A stretch of DNA of 64,000 nucleotides from Bipolaris cookei. Lineage: Eukaryota; Ascomycota; Dothideomycetes; Pleosporales; Pleosporaceae. The notes below the pieces were generated by a model that worked only from the letters and a program-made list of their open reading frames with translations, made no database searches and was not told the origin of the DNA. This document shows, in pieces, positions 31,946 through 44,336 of the stretch. The translations under genes were made by a program, and so were the position numbers. The stretch lies in the NCBI GenBank assembly GCA_002286855.1, contig NRSV01000004.1, positions 587,213-651,212 on the forward strand. The letters run 5' to 3'. Position 1 is the first letter of the stretch. Each line of letters opens with the position of its first letter.

Positions 31946-34900
31946 ATGAGTTACCTGACGACCCCACGCACCAGACTTGGCCATCCGTCCACAGCGCCTT
32001 CCCCACTCCGCCAGACATCAACCGCTTCGACTGCTTCGTCAAGCCGCTCAGATCAACATCCTCCAAGCCGCTCAAGTACACAGTCCAGCAATGCCTCGGC
32101 TGGCTATTCGTCCTTTGGCCATCGCCGCGGAATGAGCGAGGCCGCCGGACTATTAACACGGCGGACAGACGACTACACACCTCCAGAAGCCGAACCCAGC
32201 GATACGTATTCGAGTATGCGCAAGGCACTGCGCCCGCTACAGCAACCCTCCGCAAACCCGCCCTCGCCAGAAAAATTAACAAGACATGCAACCTTTGCAA
32301 ATCCGCCGTCCCCGGAGAAGCCATTGCGACCCTCGACACCAATAAGTCCATCGTCTGCCGAGAAGATCCTACGACCGCCAATTTATTCGAACCCGCCATC
32401 GCCCGAGAAGCTTCTGCGGCCTGCAACAGCCAGCCCTACACGGAGTAACAGCCACATGCGTTCGCAGAGTGTTGAGAACATATACGCCCCATTTGACAGC
32501 TCCGTCTCCCCGACAGAGAAGGCCCGCCCGCTTTCGCTAGCTGTATCACGAAACGACTCTGTCCGCGCGCCCACTCGTGACCATTCTTCCCGACCGCTGT
32601 CACTTCACCTGGAGCGACCAGAACTCAAGACCTTCCAAAAGTCATCAACAGGCCATCTCCGTACCCTGTCTAAATTCGCGGAAACCGCCACCGATGACGA
32701 CTTTGCTATCAAGTCGCCTGAGCAGCAGGTCGTGGGTCTTAATGGGCGGAGAAGGCTTCAACGGACAGACTCAGCACGACAAAAGTCGGCATCTACTTGG
32801 TCGAGCCGCAATTGGATGGATCAGCAGCGCCAATTCTTGCAGGCATATGAGTATCTTTGTCATATAGGAGAAGCCAAAGAGTGGATGGAGGACATTATCG
32901 AGACTGACCTACCCCCAGTAGTAGAGCTAGAAGAGGCGCTTCGAGACGGTGTTACGCTGGCAGAGATTGTTCAGGCTGTCAAAGGACAACCGTTGCGCAT
33001 CTTTCGGGATCCCAAGCTCCAATACCGACACTCCAACAACTACGCGCATTTTTTCAAGTTCTTGTCCGAGATTGAATTGCCGGATCTCTTTCGCTTTGAA
33101 CTAATCGACCTCTACGAAAAGAAGAATGTCCCAAAAGTTATCTACTGCATACACGCGCTTTCCTGGCTCTTGTTCCGCAAAGGCATAGTTGATTTCCGCA
33201 TTGGTAACCTGGTCGGAAAACTGCAGTTTGAAGACCACGAACTTGAGGCAACACAAAAAGGTCTAGACAAGTCTGGTGTTAGCATGCCCAACTTCTCTGG
33301 CATGCAAGCAAACTTCCAGGTCGAGCCAGAACCAGAACCAGAACCAGTCGAGTCAGAAGATGAACGCATCGATCGCGAGCTGGCCGAGAACGAAGACATC
33401 ATACTAGATCTGCAGGCGCAGATCCGGGGTGCCCTAGTCCGGATACGCTTGGGCATGCTGATGCAAGAGCTCTGGGATCAGGAACACCTCATTGTCGATC
33501 TCCAAGCCCGTGTCCGAGCTGATTGGGCCCGCCAAATCGCAAACTACCGGTTGGACATGCGCCGTTTCGCCATGACTTTGCAAAGTGCGGCAAGAGGGTT
33601 CCTGGTCCGGTCGAGATTGCAGGGCGAGGAGCAGTACTGGCAGGACAAGACTCCACAGGTGCTCAAGATACAGAACCTGTTCCGTGGACGCAAGGCCAGG
33701 GCTCAAGTTCAGTACACAAAGTCAAGAATCGAGCGTCACGAGCATGGTATACGCGAGTTCCAAGCAGCGATACGTGGGGCATTGGAACGTATGCGTGTAG
33801 CTGAACGATACGAACGAACCCGAAACACTGAGCCGATTGTTGTCGACGTGCAGGCTATGATTCGTGGTGCCCTTGTCCGAGCAAAGGTCGACCAACAGTG
33901 GGCAGACTTGCAGCAGAGTGAACCTGAAGTTGCTCAGCTGCAAGCTGCTGCGCGAGCCATGCTTCTCCGCCAATCAATGCGCACCGATCAGGAAGGCCTT
34001 CGCCAACAAGAATCTACAATTACCCTCCTACAGGCTGCTATGCGAGGCCTCCTCGCCAGAAACAAGAATGCTGCAGTACAGGAGAACCTGGTAAGCACCA
34101 AAGTTGAGTGGTCTGGTCTTCAGTCTCGCGTTCGTGCCAATGTTGCGAGAAACTCTGTCAAGCAGATTCAAGAAGCCCTTCATGCAGAGGTGCCTCAAAT
34201 CACCGATCTGCAATCTATGGCGCGAGCAGGAAAGATGCGTTCCGAAATTGCCAACATGCTTGCACAATTTCAGGACCAAGAAAGCAATGTTCTGTCTTTT
34301 CAGTCTCACATTCGTGGTTTCCTTGCGCGGCAAAGACACTTTTCTGACCTTGGAGAACTCCAGGCACAGGAACCCGCTATTCTCGATCTGCAATCCGCCT
34401 GCCGTGGTTTCATGCAGCGTCAAAGAACATATGAGACGCTTTGTGAGCTCAACGCTCAAGAGCCCGAGATTGTTGACTTTCAGGCTGTAGCCCGCGGCAT
34501 GCTGCTGCGCATGCAAATTGGCCTGCAGCTTGGCCAAGCCGAAGAGCACGAAGAAGCCATCATTGATCTGCAAAACATAGCTCGTGGCATGTTGATTCGA
34601 CGAAGATTCCAAGAGAAGCAGCAATTCTACAGGGAGAATATGGAAAAGGTCATCAAAGTACAAAGCTTTATCCGTGGTCGTCAACAGGGTGAGGCATACA
34701 AGAGCTTGACTAGCGGAGTCAACCCACCAGTGTCGACTGTCAAGAACTTCGTGCATCTCCTTAACGACAATGATATTGACTTTGACGAAGAAATTGGTAA
34801 GTCGTGGTATGTACGTCCTGATGCAGAGATTCTAACAATGTGTCAGAATTTGAGCGTCTGCGAAAGACGGTCGTCCAACATGTACGACAAAACGAGCTCG

Positions 34901-37273
34901 CCGAGCAGTATGTTGATCAACTCGACATCAAGATTGCTCTGCTCGTGAAGAACAAGATCACTCTAGATGAGGTCGTCAAGCATCAGAAACATTATGGAGG
35001 CAATGTCGGAACTCTTCTCAGCAGTAAAGACATCTCGTCCAAAGACCCCTTTGATCTCAAGGCTCTGAACAAAAACTCCCGCCGGAAGCTTGAGCAGTAT
35101 CAAGAGCTGTTCTTCATCCTGCAGACCCAACCCCAGTACATGGCCAGGCTTTTTAGGCGCCTGCGCGAACAGAACCTTCCTGAGGGTGATACTAAGCGCA
35201 TCGAGCAGCTTACCATGAGTCTCTTTGGACTGGCCCAGAAGCGTAGGGAAGAATACTGGCTACTGAAGCTCTTGACCCGATCGCTGAAAGAAGAGATTGA
35301 GAGCTGTGGTACATTGCATGATTATGTTCGTGGCAACTTTTTCTGGACCAAACTCTTCGCCAACTATGTCCGATCGCCTCGTGACCGTAAATTCCTGAAG
35401 GATGTTTTGGGCTCTGTCATTCGCGAGAACATTATCGAGAATGAGCATCTGGACTTGGAGAGCGACCCCATGCAAATCTACCGCTCAGCAATCAACAACG
35501 AAGAGCTCCGTACCGGCCAGCGAAGCCATCGTGACCCGAACGTCTCGCGAGATGTAGCTTTGAAGGATCCTGAGACCCGTGGAACCTTCATTCATAATCT
35601 CCAAGACCTCCGAGATGTTGCCGACCAGTACTTTACCATGTTTGAGGAAGTTCTTCATCGTATGCCTTACGGTGTGCGATACATCGCGCAACAAATGTTT
35701 GAAGAGCTGCGTCTGAAGTTCCCTTACGAACCACAAGAGCAGCTCCTCCAGATCACTGGTCACTGGGTCTGGAAAGGCTACATTCAACCTGCTTTGCTGC
35801 AACCTCAGCACTGGGGTGTGGTTGACCGTGGCTTGTCGCCTCTGATGAACCGGAACCTTGGTGCAGTTAATAAAGTGCTTGGTCAGATCGCAGTCGGCAA
35901 GCTATTTGGTGGTGATGATCTCTATCTCCAACCACTCAACAGCTACATTACCGAAGCTATTGACCGCCTGCAAGACATTTGGTCCAACATGATCAATGTC
36001 CGTCCCGCCGAAGCCCAGTTCGAGATTGATGAGTTCAACGACCTCTTCGCAAGAACCAAACCCACACTCTACATTAAGCTCGCCGACGTGTTTGCTATTC
36101 ACAATCTCGTCATTGACGACCTTTCAAATCTCTGTCCTGCGCAAGACGACCCACTTCGCGAGGTTGTCCGTGAGCTCGGTAGCGCGAAGAACAACGAGAA
36201 TGAATTGTTGCATGTCAGCGCTAGTGAAATCACTCTCACTCTTAACCCCAAATATCATGAACAAGAAGGTAAGAATCTCAGACCTGATGCGGAGATGCTT
36301 GCTAATCAATCTAGATCCCGACTCTGCAATCAAATCTCTATTCATGGAAACGAAGCGATATGTCCTCTATATCATTCGCGTTCAGACTGGCGCCAACCTC
36401 ACAGAGATCATGTGCAAGCCTGTCACACCTGAGGACGAGGACCGATGGGATGCTCTTGTTAGTGAAGAAATTATTGCTCAGCGGAAAGACCGCTCGCGAC
36501 GACAAAACAACGCGGTACGCTCTTCGGCTGCTTCTACTTACACGACAGATATGAGTGCAAACTCTGTGCTGGATCTCGACTACACCACACTCAAACAATA
36601 CTGCCTGGAGAACATGGTGCAACTTCAACGCGCAGGCCGCATCTCCCACACCAACAACTACCAGGATCTCCTCAACGCCATTGCAGTTGACATTCGCACC
36701 AAGCACCGAAGACGTATTCAACGCGCCAAGGAACTGGAAGGTGTGCGCACTACCCTGGCCGCGCTCGACGAAAAGGCCCATTTCCTGGAGTCTCAATTAA
36801 AATCGTACAACGACTACATTGAACAAGCCATGATTACGCTGCAATCCAAGAAGGGCAAGAAGAAGTTCTTGCTCCCTTTCACCCGCCAATACAACCACCA
36901 GCGTGAACTCAAGAACAGCGGTCGTGAGTACCGCTTTGGGTCATTCAAGTACTCTGCGCGCAACCTTGCCGAAAAGGGTATTCTCATTTCCTGGTCAGGC
37001 TACCACGAGCGCCAATGGGACCGTCTTGACATTACCATTTCCAGCAACCAAACCGGTATCTTTGAGATTCAGGGTTCGCAAGGGTCCATGATGATCCCTG
37101 GTGCGTTTGCAGAAGTGCCGCTTGATAGCCTGCTACAAGCTCAATTCGACAATCACCAGTTTATGAATCTCTTTGGTGGTGAGGCTGGCAAGGGCGGTGG
37201 CGAGGGTATTGCGCGGGTCAATGTTAACTTGTTCCTGCATTTGATTTTTAAGAAGTTTTACCGCGATGAGTAG
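31946..37273 (+). CDS. IQG1: IQGAP-type Ras GTPase-activating-like protein
   Basis: Three exons: 31946-34796, 34847-36268 and 36315-37273, giving 1,743 residues. In order: a Ser/Pro-rich disordered N-terminus (about 1-270), a calponin-homology domain (about 290-400, with FLQAYEYLCHIGEAKEWMED), about 15 degenerate IQ motifs (about 485-910), a RasGAP-related domain (about 1000-1370, with GKLFGGDDLYLQPLN) and a RasGAP_C region (to the end). IQGAPs bind actin, calmodulin or myosin light chain and Cdc42/Rho GTPases and organise the cytokinetic ring and septum. The domain order and length match fungal Rng2/Iqg1. Introns are 50 and 46 bp with phase 1 joins. Start context (accATGa) is good. Confidence 0.94.
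32254..32436 (+). repeat. SPEK-LRP repeats in the IQGAP N-terminus
   Basis: Four imperfect units built on PPSPEKLLRP or a close variant (PPSPEKLTRH, PPSPEKPLRP, PSSAEKILRP, PPSPEKLLRP), about 14-18 residues apart. Each carries an SP site preceding Glu-Lys, a possible proline-directed phosphorylation site. Confidence 0.8.
33400..34690 (+). repeat. Array of about 15 degenerate IQ motifs
   Basis: Units of about 28-30 residues, each with a core like DLQAQIRGALVR, DVQAMIRGALVR, LLQAAMRGLLAR or DLQNIARGMLIR. The Gln-Arg-Gly-Arg spacing fits the IQ consensus, with Gln-x-x-x-Arg-Gly retained in most units. They should form a long rod-like calmodulin or light-chain binding arm. Confidence 0.85.
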
Positions 37274-38999
37274 GTGGATTTGGCATGGTATAAGAGGAAG
37301 GGAGGGTAATCATGCATATCTTTGATGCGTACGCTAGCGTTGCTATTTTGTAGGCACTTTTTCTTCTTCTTCGGGTTGTTGCTAGGGAAAGAGATGGCTG
37401 GGTTGGAGCACGCACGAAATGCACATGACCTGGTGTTTTGGGCAAGGAAGTGCTGAGCCGGGACTCTTGGGAATATGGGTATACCTTTTTTTGGTTTTTT
37501 TCTTCTACCTTTTTAAATCTTTCTTTTGGGGGACCTCTTTTCAAAGGTCGCTCTTCTTTTTCCCTTTACTTTTACAAGTTGATACCTGCATATATATCCC
37601 TGATGAGTGCGCATGGATGAGAAGACGAAGAGATGAAGGTATTATCTTTCTCTTTCTTTTTCGAAACACGGGCTTTGCTGACTTGAATGTTGAATGATGC
37701 TTTAGCATGCGCCTGGTATTGTACATCCAACGGTTCAAATGATATTAGATACGAGGAAAATGAAAGAAATGAAAACCTTCTAGCCATTAAGCTACCTGTC
37801 TGGTGTTTCTTTATATTTGTGCTTTCTTAACTAATGAACTTATACTTTGAAACACTATTTCTTAGAGACAATCACAATCGTACATGTGCGAATAAGGACA
37901 ATCAACATGTCAATTCTTCTAGATAGATCCTTAGCTGTATTCATTTTCACAGCATTCTCCCAACTTCTTCTACTCGATTGGCATCCTGAGTCCAAGACGG
38001 CTGAAAAGCTCATACCCAAGCAAGACCTGAAGTGAACCTTGAAATCCTGGCAAGAACGACTTTCCAAACAAGACATCGAAAGCATGCAGACCATTCCTTC
38101 ACAACTCAACGAAAAAAATCTCTGCACTCGTCGTCGCGAAAAATCCAATCACCGTATCTCGGCAGTTATCCGATGGCCAAGCCCATCGCGCATCGGCGTC
38201 CAGCGATGGTGAAGAAGTGCAAAATTTGACGCCATTCCGTCCTGCGCGGTTACCAAAGCTCCCCTTTGTCCGCGGCAGACTCGCGCCGCCATTGGCTATT
38301 TGCAGCTCCAGCAACAAGGGTCGTGATGGAGCTCTCCATCCTTTGTGGAACTTCTATCACCACCACAATCAATACGTATCATTCAAGGTATATACAAACC
38401 CTCAAGCTGAAGAACGGACAATGATCAAATGTATGACGAACGCATCACTTTACGTACAAGACGGACTTGGCAGTACGTGGCTTGACTGCATAATGGGCGA
38501 TCCATGTGAAAGCACCGCGAAATATGGTCACGCGCGACACAGCGCCCAGGACAACGACAGCGCGCGTATTGCCGGCTGCATGTCGTTCCGCGTCCCCCGC
38601 TTTCTGCACTCGGTCTGTGTTGCCTGCATATATAGAACCCTGATCTTCCGTTTCGCTTTTGGGGGGACTCTGCGTGTTACAGGAGATTCTCTTTTTTTCT
38701 CCTTCCATCTTTATCTGATCTAATTGAAGGGGTTTTTGGTCCCGAAACCCGCTGTGGTTGGCCCAATTTATTTTTATTTTGCTTTCCGCGGTTAAAGTTT
38801 CATGACATAAGGGACTGGGGGTGCCGTAAACGTCATTCCTACATAGTAGCTCACAAACTCTCGGGATCTTGTTCCGTTCGAGCTACAAAAAACTGCGATC
38901 TGGGAAACGCGTACCTGGAAGACACTGAGAGACCAAACAAAAGAAGTTACGCGGCGTCTTATCAAGAGAAAGAGATAATAAAATCGCACCACCACTACC
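37274..38999. other. Long intergenic region, no supported gene
   Basis: A 1.7-kb gap between two plus-strand genes. A TATA-like atatatag (about 38628-38635) lies some 370 bases before the transporter start. The 168-codon plus frame at 38217-38723 has no domain; T-rich tracts follow the IQGAP stop. Confidence 0.45.
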
Positions 39000-40915
39000 A
39001 TGTCGCTCTCCCAACGCGTAACCTCGATAGAGGAGCATGAGCCATGGAGTCGAGAAGCCAGCCCCGACTCACGGCACCGCAAAATGAGCTTCAACCCCGT
39101 TGGCACATGGACAGAGCAAGCAGGCGAAGAGCCCACCATCGGCGCGTTCGAAGTGCCGCAATGGAAAAGACTATGTACGTTGACATGCAGGGATGCGCGC
39201 GCCGTGGTACATACTCAAAGCTAACATCTTATGTAGTACAAGTGTTTTTCGCCGTCGTGTACTGTCTTTTCGCTGCAGGCGTCGTGTTCGGGTATGCTGC
39301 CATCAAGCCCGTGTTGCTCGAAGAAGGAGTGTACAGAGACTATTGTAGCAAGGAAGAGCTGGAGAATAATGTTCGTGTGTGCTATGAGCAGGAGCTGAGG
39401 CTCAATCTCATGTTCACGATCGCGGCTGTGTCGACGAATGTTGTTGCGCTGCCTGTTGGGACGATACTGGATCGCTATGGACCACGAGTTTGCGGTATAA
39501 CGGGTGCGATATCCATCACCATCGGCGCCTTACTCTTTGCTTTTGCTGCAGAGCTTCCCTTTGACGCATACATCCCCGGATACCTGTTTCTAGCGCTCGG
39601 CGGACCCTTCACCTTCATCTCGTCCTTCCAGCTCAGCAACACATTCCCACAGTACTCTGGCCTCATTCTTGCGCTGCTGACCGGCGCCTTCGACACCTCC
39701 AGCGCTGTCTTCCTCGTCTACCGCCTCATCTACCAAGGCACCCACGGCTCCTTCTCCATAAAATCCTTCTTCCTCCTCTACCTCATCGTCCCCGCCTTCA
39801 TCTTCCTCGTCCAGATCCTCTTCATGCCCTCTGTCTCCTACAAAACCGTCGGCGAACTCGTCACCACCGCCGACGAAACAAACGTCATCCACGATTCCGA
39901 CGACGAAATCGAAGACGCCGCCACCGTCCAGTCTCTGCGCGACGCCCGCCGCGCCCACCGTGACAGCATCGTCAGCGAAATCACGTCCCTGCTCGGCACG
40001 AAAAACGGACTCGACCAAGCTAAAGCTGAGGAAAAGAAGAAGAATATCTCGGGTGTGTGGGGCGCACTGCATGGCTTGACTGCTACACAGCAAATTCGAA
40101 CTCCATGGTTCATCCTCATCACCCTCTTCACCGTCCTCCAAATGACACGTATAAACTACTTTGTCGCCACCATCCGCTCGCAATACACCTACCTCTTTCA
40201 TTCCTACCCCAAAGCCGTCGAAATCAACAACTTCTTCGATGTCGCGCTTCCCGTCGGCGGCGTCTTGTCCGTCCCATTTATAGGCTTGTTGCTGGATAAT
40301 ACGAGTACGGTGTTTACGCTCGCGCTGCTCGTTACGATTGCGACGACGATTGGCGTGTTGGGCATTATACCCGAGACGTGGGCTGCGTATGCGAATGTGG
40401 TGCTATTTGTGCTATATCGCCCACTTTATTATACGGCTGTTTCGTAAGTCCCTTTTTTCCCTCTCTTCTCCCTTCCCCTTCTGTCTCAAATCAAAAAGAA
40501 AGAAGCACAGCGTGTTCTATATGCATATACACAGCTAACGCGATCCCAAAGCGACTACTCCGCAAAAGTCTTCGGCTTCGCAACCTTTGGCAAAGTATAC
40601 GGTCTCATCATCTGTCTCGCCGGCTTCCTCAACTTCTCCCAATCCGCCCTCGATGCCGCCACTCATAAAGTCTTCCACAACGATCCTGTCCCCATCAATG
40701 CCATTTTACTTAGTCTGGCACTGCTTGTCGGGATCGCACTCGTGGGTTATGTTGGAAAGAAGAGTCAGGGTATGAAGAGGCAGAGTGTGGAGGAGGAGGC
40801 AAGGGAGGCGAGGGAATCGCTTATTCCTCGTGCGGCGGGCGGGGGTGCGGGAGAGGGGAGCGGGTATGGGGGTGTGAATGGGTGGGCGGAGGAGGATAGG
40901 GGACGGAGGATGTAA
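39000..40915 (+). CDS. MFS transporter (FMP42/SLC43-like)
   Basis: Three exons: 39000-39174, 39237-40443 and 40552-40915, giving 581 residues. A cytosolic N-terminus of about 60 residues precedes the first membrane helix (VFFAVVYCLFAAGVVFGYAA). About twelve hydrophobic segments are split by a long acidic cytosolic loop (about residues 270-340, rich in Asp/Glu and Lys). The MFS loop motif GTILDRYGPRVCG lies between helices 2 and 3. The FTFISSFQLSNTFPQYSG stretch is typical of the SLC43/FMP42 group, which in animals carries neutral amino acids; the fungal substrate is unknown to me. The tail is Gly/Glu/Arg-rich. Location is probably plasma membrane or vacuole. Confidence 0.86.
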
Positions 40916-41670
40916 ACTGGGAGGTTCTTTACCGAAAAAAATGATCTTTGTTGTCTAGGTATCTATCATGGATCGAAAAGTCTGATATCACTTGGGATTT
41001 AAGCATGGCGATGGCGTCTTTTTTTTAGGGGGGGGTGGGTGGTTTGCTACTTAGTTATTTCCCTTACCATCTTTGTGTATAATTAGCGATGCACCGCGGA
41101 CAATATACAAAGATCTGAATCCAAAAAAAGTTTTGATTTTCTTTTTTCACCCATGTTGCCCTGATATTCACTCACATGGATAAACTTGTTTGAACAACAA
41201 CAACAACCCAACCCAACCCCCCCACCTCCCTTTTTTTGGACTAAAGAACAAACTTTGTAAAATCCGAATGTCCGCTCCGCTTGTGTTGGGACATATATTG
41301 GAATCGAGCTGACGATATCAGTCTTACCTCGGTCTTGCTACGGGCATACAAGTGTTAGCAAGGGCATGCGCGTCTCAGCAGTAGCAGGCAAGGCTGCAAA
41401 CTGCTGAGTATATAGCTACGTCGATAGCCCAGTAGCTAGTCGAATCAGTCAAGTCTTCTTCTTTCCGGTTTATGCAACTGCAGTTGTTTGACTCAATTAA
41501 GGCTTTTGCCGTGCCAACAGCTTGTTTTCCTTGCGTCATGAACATTTACCCCCCCCCAAAAAAAACCCCCATATATATATATATGTATATCCCACATATC
41601 CCAATCTTTTTTTTACCTCATGTATAGAACAACCCTAGCCTCTCTTTCCAACCCACGCTCACACTCACGC
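40916..41670. other. Intergenic, low-complexity convergent region
   Basis: A 755-base gap between convergent genes, with poly-C, poly-A and poly-T runs (41551-41570, 41608-41615) and an AT dinucleotide repeat. No gene is seen. Confidence 0.55.
41571..41590. repeat. AT dinucleotide repeat
   Basis: About ten AT units with one G interruption, next to C and A homopolymers. A simple microsatellite. Confidence 0.85.
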
Positions 41671-42849
41671 TCACGTCTCCACACTTTCCAAACTCCCTTG
41701 CCCCTTCCACCCATGCCCAATCCTCCCCGTCCCTGCACTCCTCCCCGTCGCCTTTCCCCCCTTCCCTCTAAAATACCTTGCCTCCTCAACCGTCGGATTC
41801 CTCTCTGTCCACACCCCCTTCTCCTTCTCAAACGCATACCCATTATACCAACTCTCCGTCAGCGCCTCCGTACCGTACTCCTCCAGCAACACTTCTTCGT
41901 ACGCATACGGTACCTTGATTGGCACGTTTTCCAAGTGGGAAGTGCGCAAGGGGTAGATCTGTGAGGAGAGGTATGCGTGCGTGTCTTTGACGTAGAGTTG
42001 GATTTCTTCGGCGTAGGGGTCTGATTCGTGGGGGGAGGGGTGGACGGTGAAGGAAGGGGTGAGGGAGAAGGGGTCGTTGTTGAGGTCTATTTCTTGGGCA
42101 GAAGAAAGGGGGGCGACGTGTAGGGTTGTGATGTCGATGTAAAGCCCGTTTGAGGTGTCGATCCAACGGGCGTCGATAAGATTATATTTGTCTGAAGTAG
42201 ATTTATTGGTGTAGTTTGGGTTTACCTCCAAAAGGTACTTTTTCCCGTTTTCACGGACTTCCTGTTCCCAAGTGAGGCGCTTGGTGCGGGCGTCGTCGTC
42301 TTCGGGTTCGGCTTCATCGTCCTGTGCGGCGTGGCGCTCGCTAGCCCAGTGGTCGCTTTCGGCGGAGCGGGCGTCGTCGAGACCGAGGGACGCGGCCGGG
42401 AAGTGGTGGACTGTCATGTTCCACCATTCGCCTAGCTCCTGCATGCCTTCTTCTTCGACGAGAAAGTCGAGGTCTTTGTCCCACGGCATGAGACCGCCGT
42501 TCCACCACCACCCGAGCAGACACCCGTGCATGATCCATGTTTGGATCCCGATCTGATCCATTGTCTCCGTGTATGCTTTGAGCATCAGCCGCAGATTCCA
42601 TACCCGTTCCCGGAAGGGAAGCTCGGCAGAGGCAAAGCGTCCATCGTAGTGCGAATTAAATGTGGATTCGTAAAAGTACTTTGTAGGTGCGTGTTTGTAA
42701 GTGTGGCCGTTAGAGAAGGAGTTGACCAGTGGCGTCAAGCCACGGAGGGCGCGAAACGATGTGCTGCGGCGGGCAACAGGCACGGGCACAGCGATTGTGA
42801 CATGGACGAGATGCACAATTAGGAGAAGAGTCTCGAGCGGGAGTCTCAT
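41671..42849 (-). CDS. LicD-family secretory protein
   Basis: One exon, 392 residues. A hydrophobic signal (LETLLLIVHLVHVTIAVPVPVA) targets the secretory pathway. The LicD core is clear: TWIMHGCLLGWWWNGGLMPW followed by DKDLDFLVEE, the metal-binding Asp motif, and later YNLIDARWIDTSNGLYIDIT. LicD proteins transfer phosphocholine or similar phospho-groups to cell-surface glycans; fungal members relate to Mnn4-type mannosylphosphate transfer in the Golgi. An acidic insertion (about residues 175-190) and a Gly/Lys-rich tail are variable. The substrate is not known. It is convergent with the MFS gene. Confidence 0.88.
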   Translation of the reverse strand: MRLPLETLLLIVHLVHVTIAVPVPVARRSTSFRALRGLTPLVNSFSNGHTYKHAPTKYFYESTFNSHYDGRFASAELPFRERVWNLRLMLKAYTETMDQIGIQTWIMHGCLLGWWWNGGLMPWDKDLDFLVEEEGMQELGEWWNMTVHHFPAASLGLDDARSAESDHWASERHAAQDDEAEPEDDDARTKRLTWEQEVRENGKKYLLEVNPNYTNKSTSDKYNLIDARWIDTSNGLYIDITTLHVAPLSSAQEIDLNNDPFSLTPSFTVHPSPHESDPYAEEIQLYVKDTHAYLSSQIYPLRTSHLENVPIKVPYAYEEVLLEEYGTEALTESWYNGYAFEKEKGVWTERNPTVEEARYFRGKGGKATGRSAGTGRIGHGWKGQGSLESVET

Positions 42850-44336
42850 GGTGACTGCGGGCTTGTTTGTATGAGGCGCATTGTCCTATGGATGGATGGC
42901 TGGATAAGAATGTTGGGAATGTCGGATGCGACTACGGTGCGAATAAAAGAGCGGAAAGCACCATAGACGAACAAGCCAGTAGCTTACAACAAGGGTATCC
43001 GTCCGATAAAAAGAAACACTGACAAAGGGAGGGTCGAGGGAGGGTTATCGCGTGCTCACATGTTGAGCGTGCATATCTCCTCACGTACACACGGCGCGCA
43101 GATCGAGGATGCGCCTAGGCGTCGTCACCTCCGTCTATTCCCGGCCCACCTTTACTCTTCATGGTCAAGCGGTAGTCAAGCCTTGGGAGCTGGTGCCGTC
43201 GGAGAACCCGTCAATGCTTATTTAGTACAAAAAGAACAACGCTGGTAACAACGTGCGGGGACAGCCGCGTGTCAATTGAGGGTGATCAAGGTGTGGTGCA
43301 ATGCGTGATCCACCTTGCAACCCCGAGTGTTGGAGGCTTTTGTGTAGGACGAGCACGTGCTGGCCCTCACCCCTGACGACAAGCAAAACACTTCACAAAG
43401 ACGTAAGTGGACGTCTAGCCGAGAATGTACATGTACATATTACATCGAAGGAATCCTCGAGAACCCGAGGAGGCGTAAAGATCCCACAATGATGTGGGGG
43501 TATCCGGCACATAGCGATCCAGACAAGCACACCATGAACCTGACGGCGCCAATCAGACAAGCACATTCGCTTCAGACCATCGGATGACTTGCATCCAAAC
43601 CCTGAGCTTGCCATGTGGCACAATCGACTTACATACTGCCGCGACATGTACTGCTCGCTACCCATGAACACATACTTGGAACTATGCATAGAACAGAGTA
43701 GTACATACAAGACAACCAGGAGTTAGACAAGTCATTTTATCGGACATTATGTGATTATTTGTATTGCATTTTCATAAATGTACAACCACAGTTCAGAGAC
43801 CAGCCTCGGGTGGGTTCGCCGTAGGAATAAAAGAGCCCGGGTACAAGTTTCCCATCATCTACACATATCAACATACTGAACGTCGGACAAATACATTCCC
43901 AAATCTCCCACTGTCCCCCGTTACACAATCCGAAACAGGCTTCTTTTGTAGCCCAACCCGAAACGCTGGCCAAATGAGCGGACGCCGGGTTTGTCGGCTG
44001 ATTACACTTCCCGCGACTTTTCGTGTCAAATAAAAGGTATACGCTGAGAAGATAACACACTGCGGAGCTCGTGTGCGGTGCCGTAGAGACCAAGGAAACT
44101 GTGCGCACAATCAAATACTCCTGGGGAAAGAGAGATGAAGAAAAAAAAGAGATAACAAACGCCTGATTACGCCGCCCGATGGTAAGACGCCACAATGGTG
44201 AACGTTGACGTTGCAGAACCCAAAGGTAAACAAGAATCTAAAAACAGGCGCGTTTGCGGAGCCGAACAACCAGTCGACAGATAGCGAGTCCGCAAAAGCC
44301 AGCGATTAAAGGGGTATATTTGCGAAGCAAGCGAAG
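42850..44336. other. Long intergenic region between minus-strand genes
   Basis: A 1.5-kb gap holding the LicD promoter and DUF3405 3' UTR. A 146-codon minus frame (44195-43755) has no domain and lies where a 3' UTR is expected. I see no other defined element. Confidence 0.45.

Noticed and set aside
38217..38723. A 168-codon plus-strand frame between IQGAP and the MFS gene
   Set aside because: No recognisable fold and composition like random sequence.
43755..44195. A 146-codon minus-strand frame
   Set aside because: Lies where the 3' UTR of DUF3405 is expected and has no domain.
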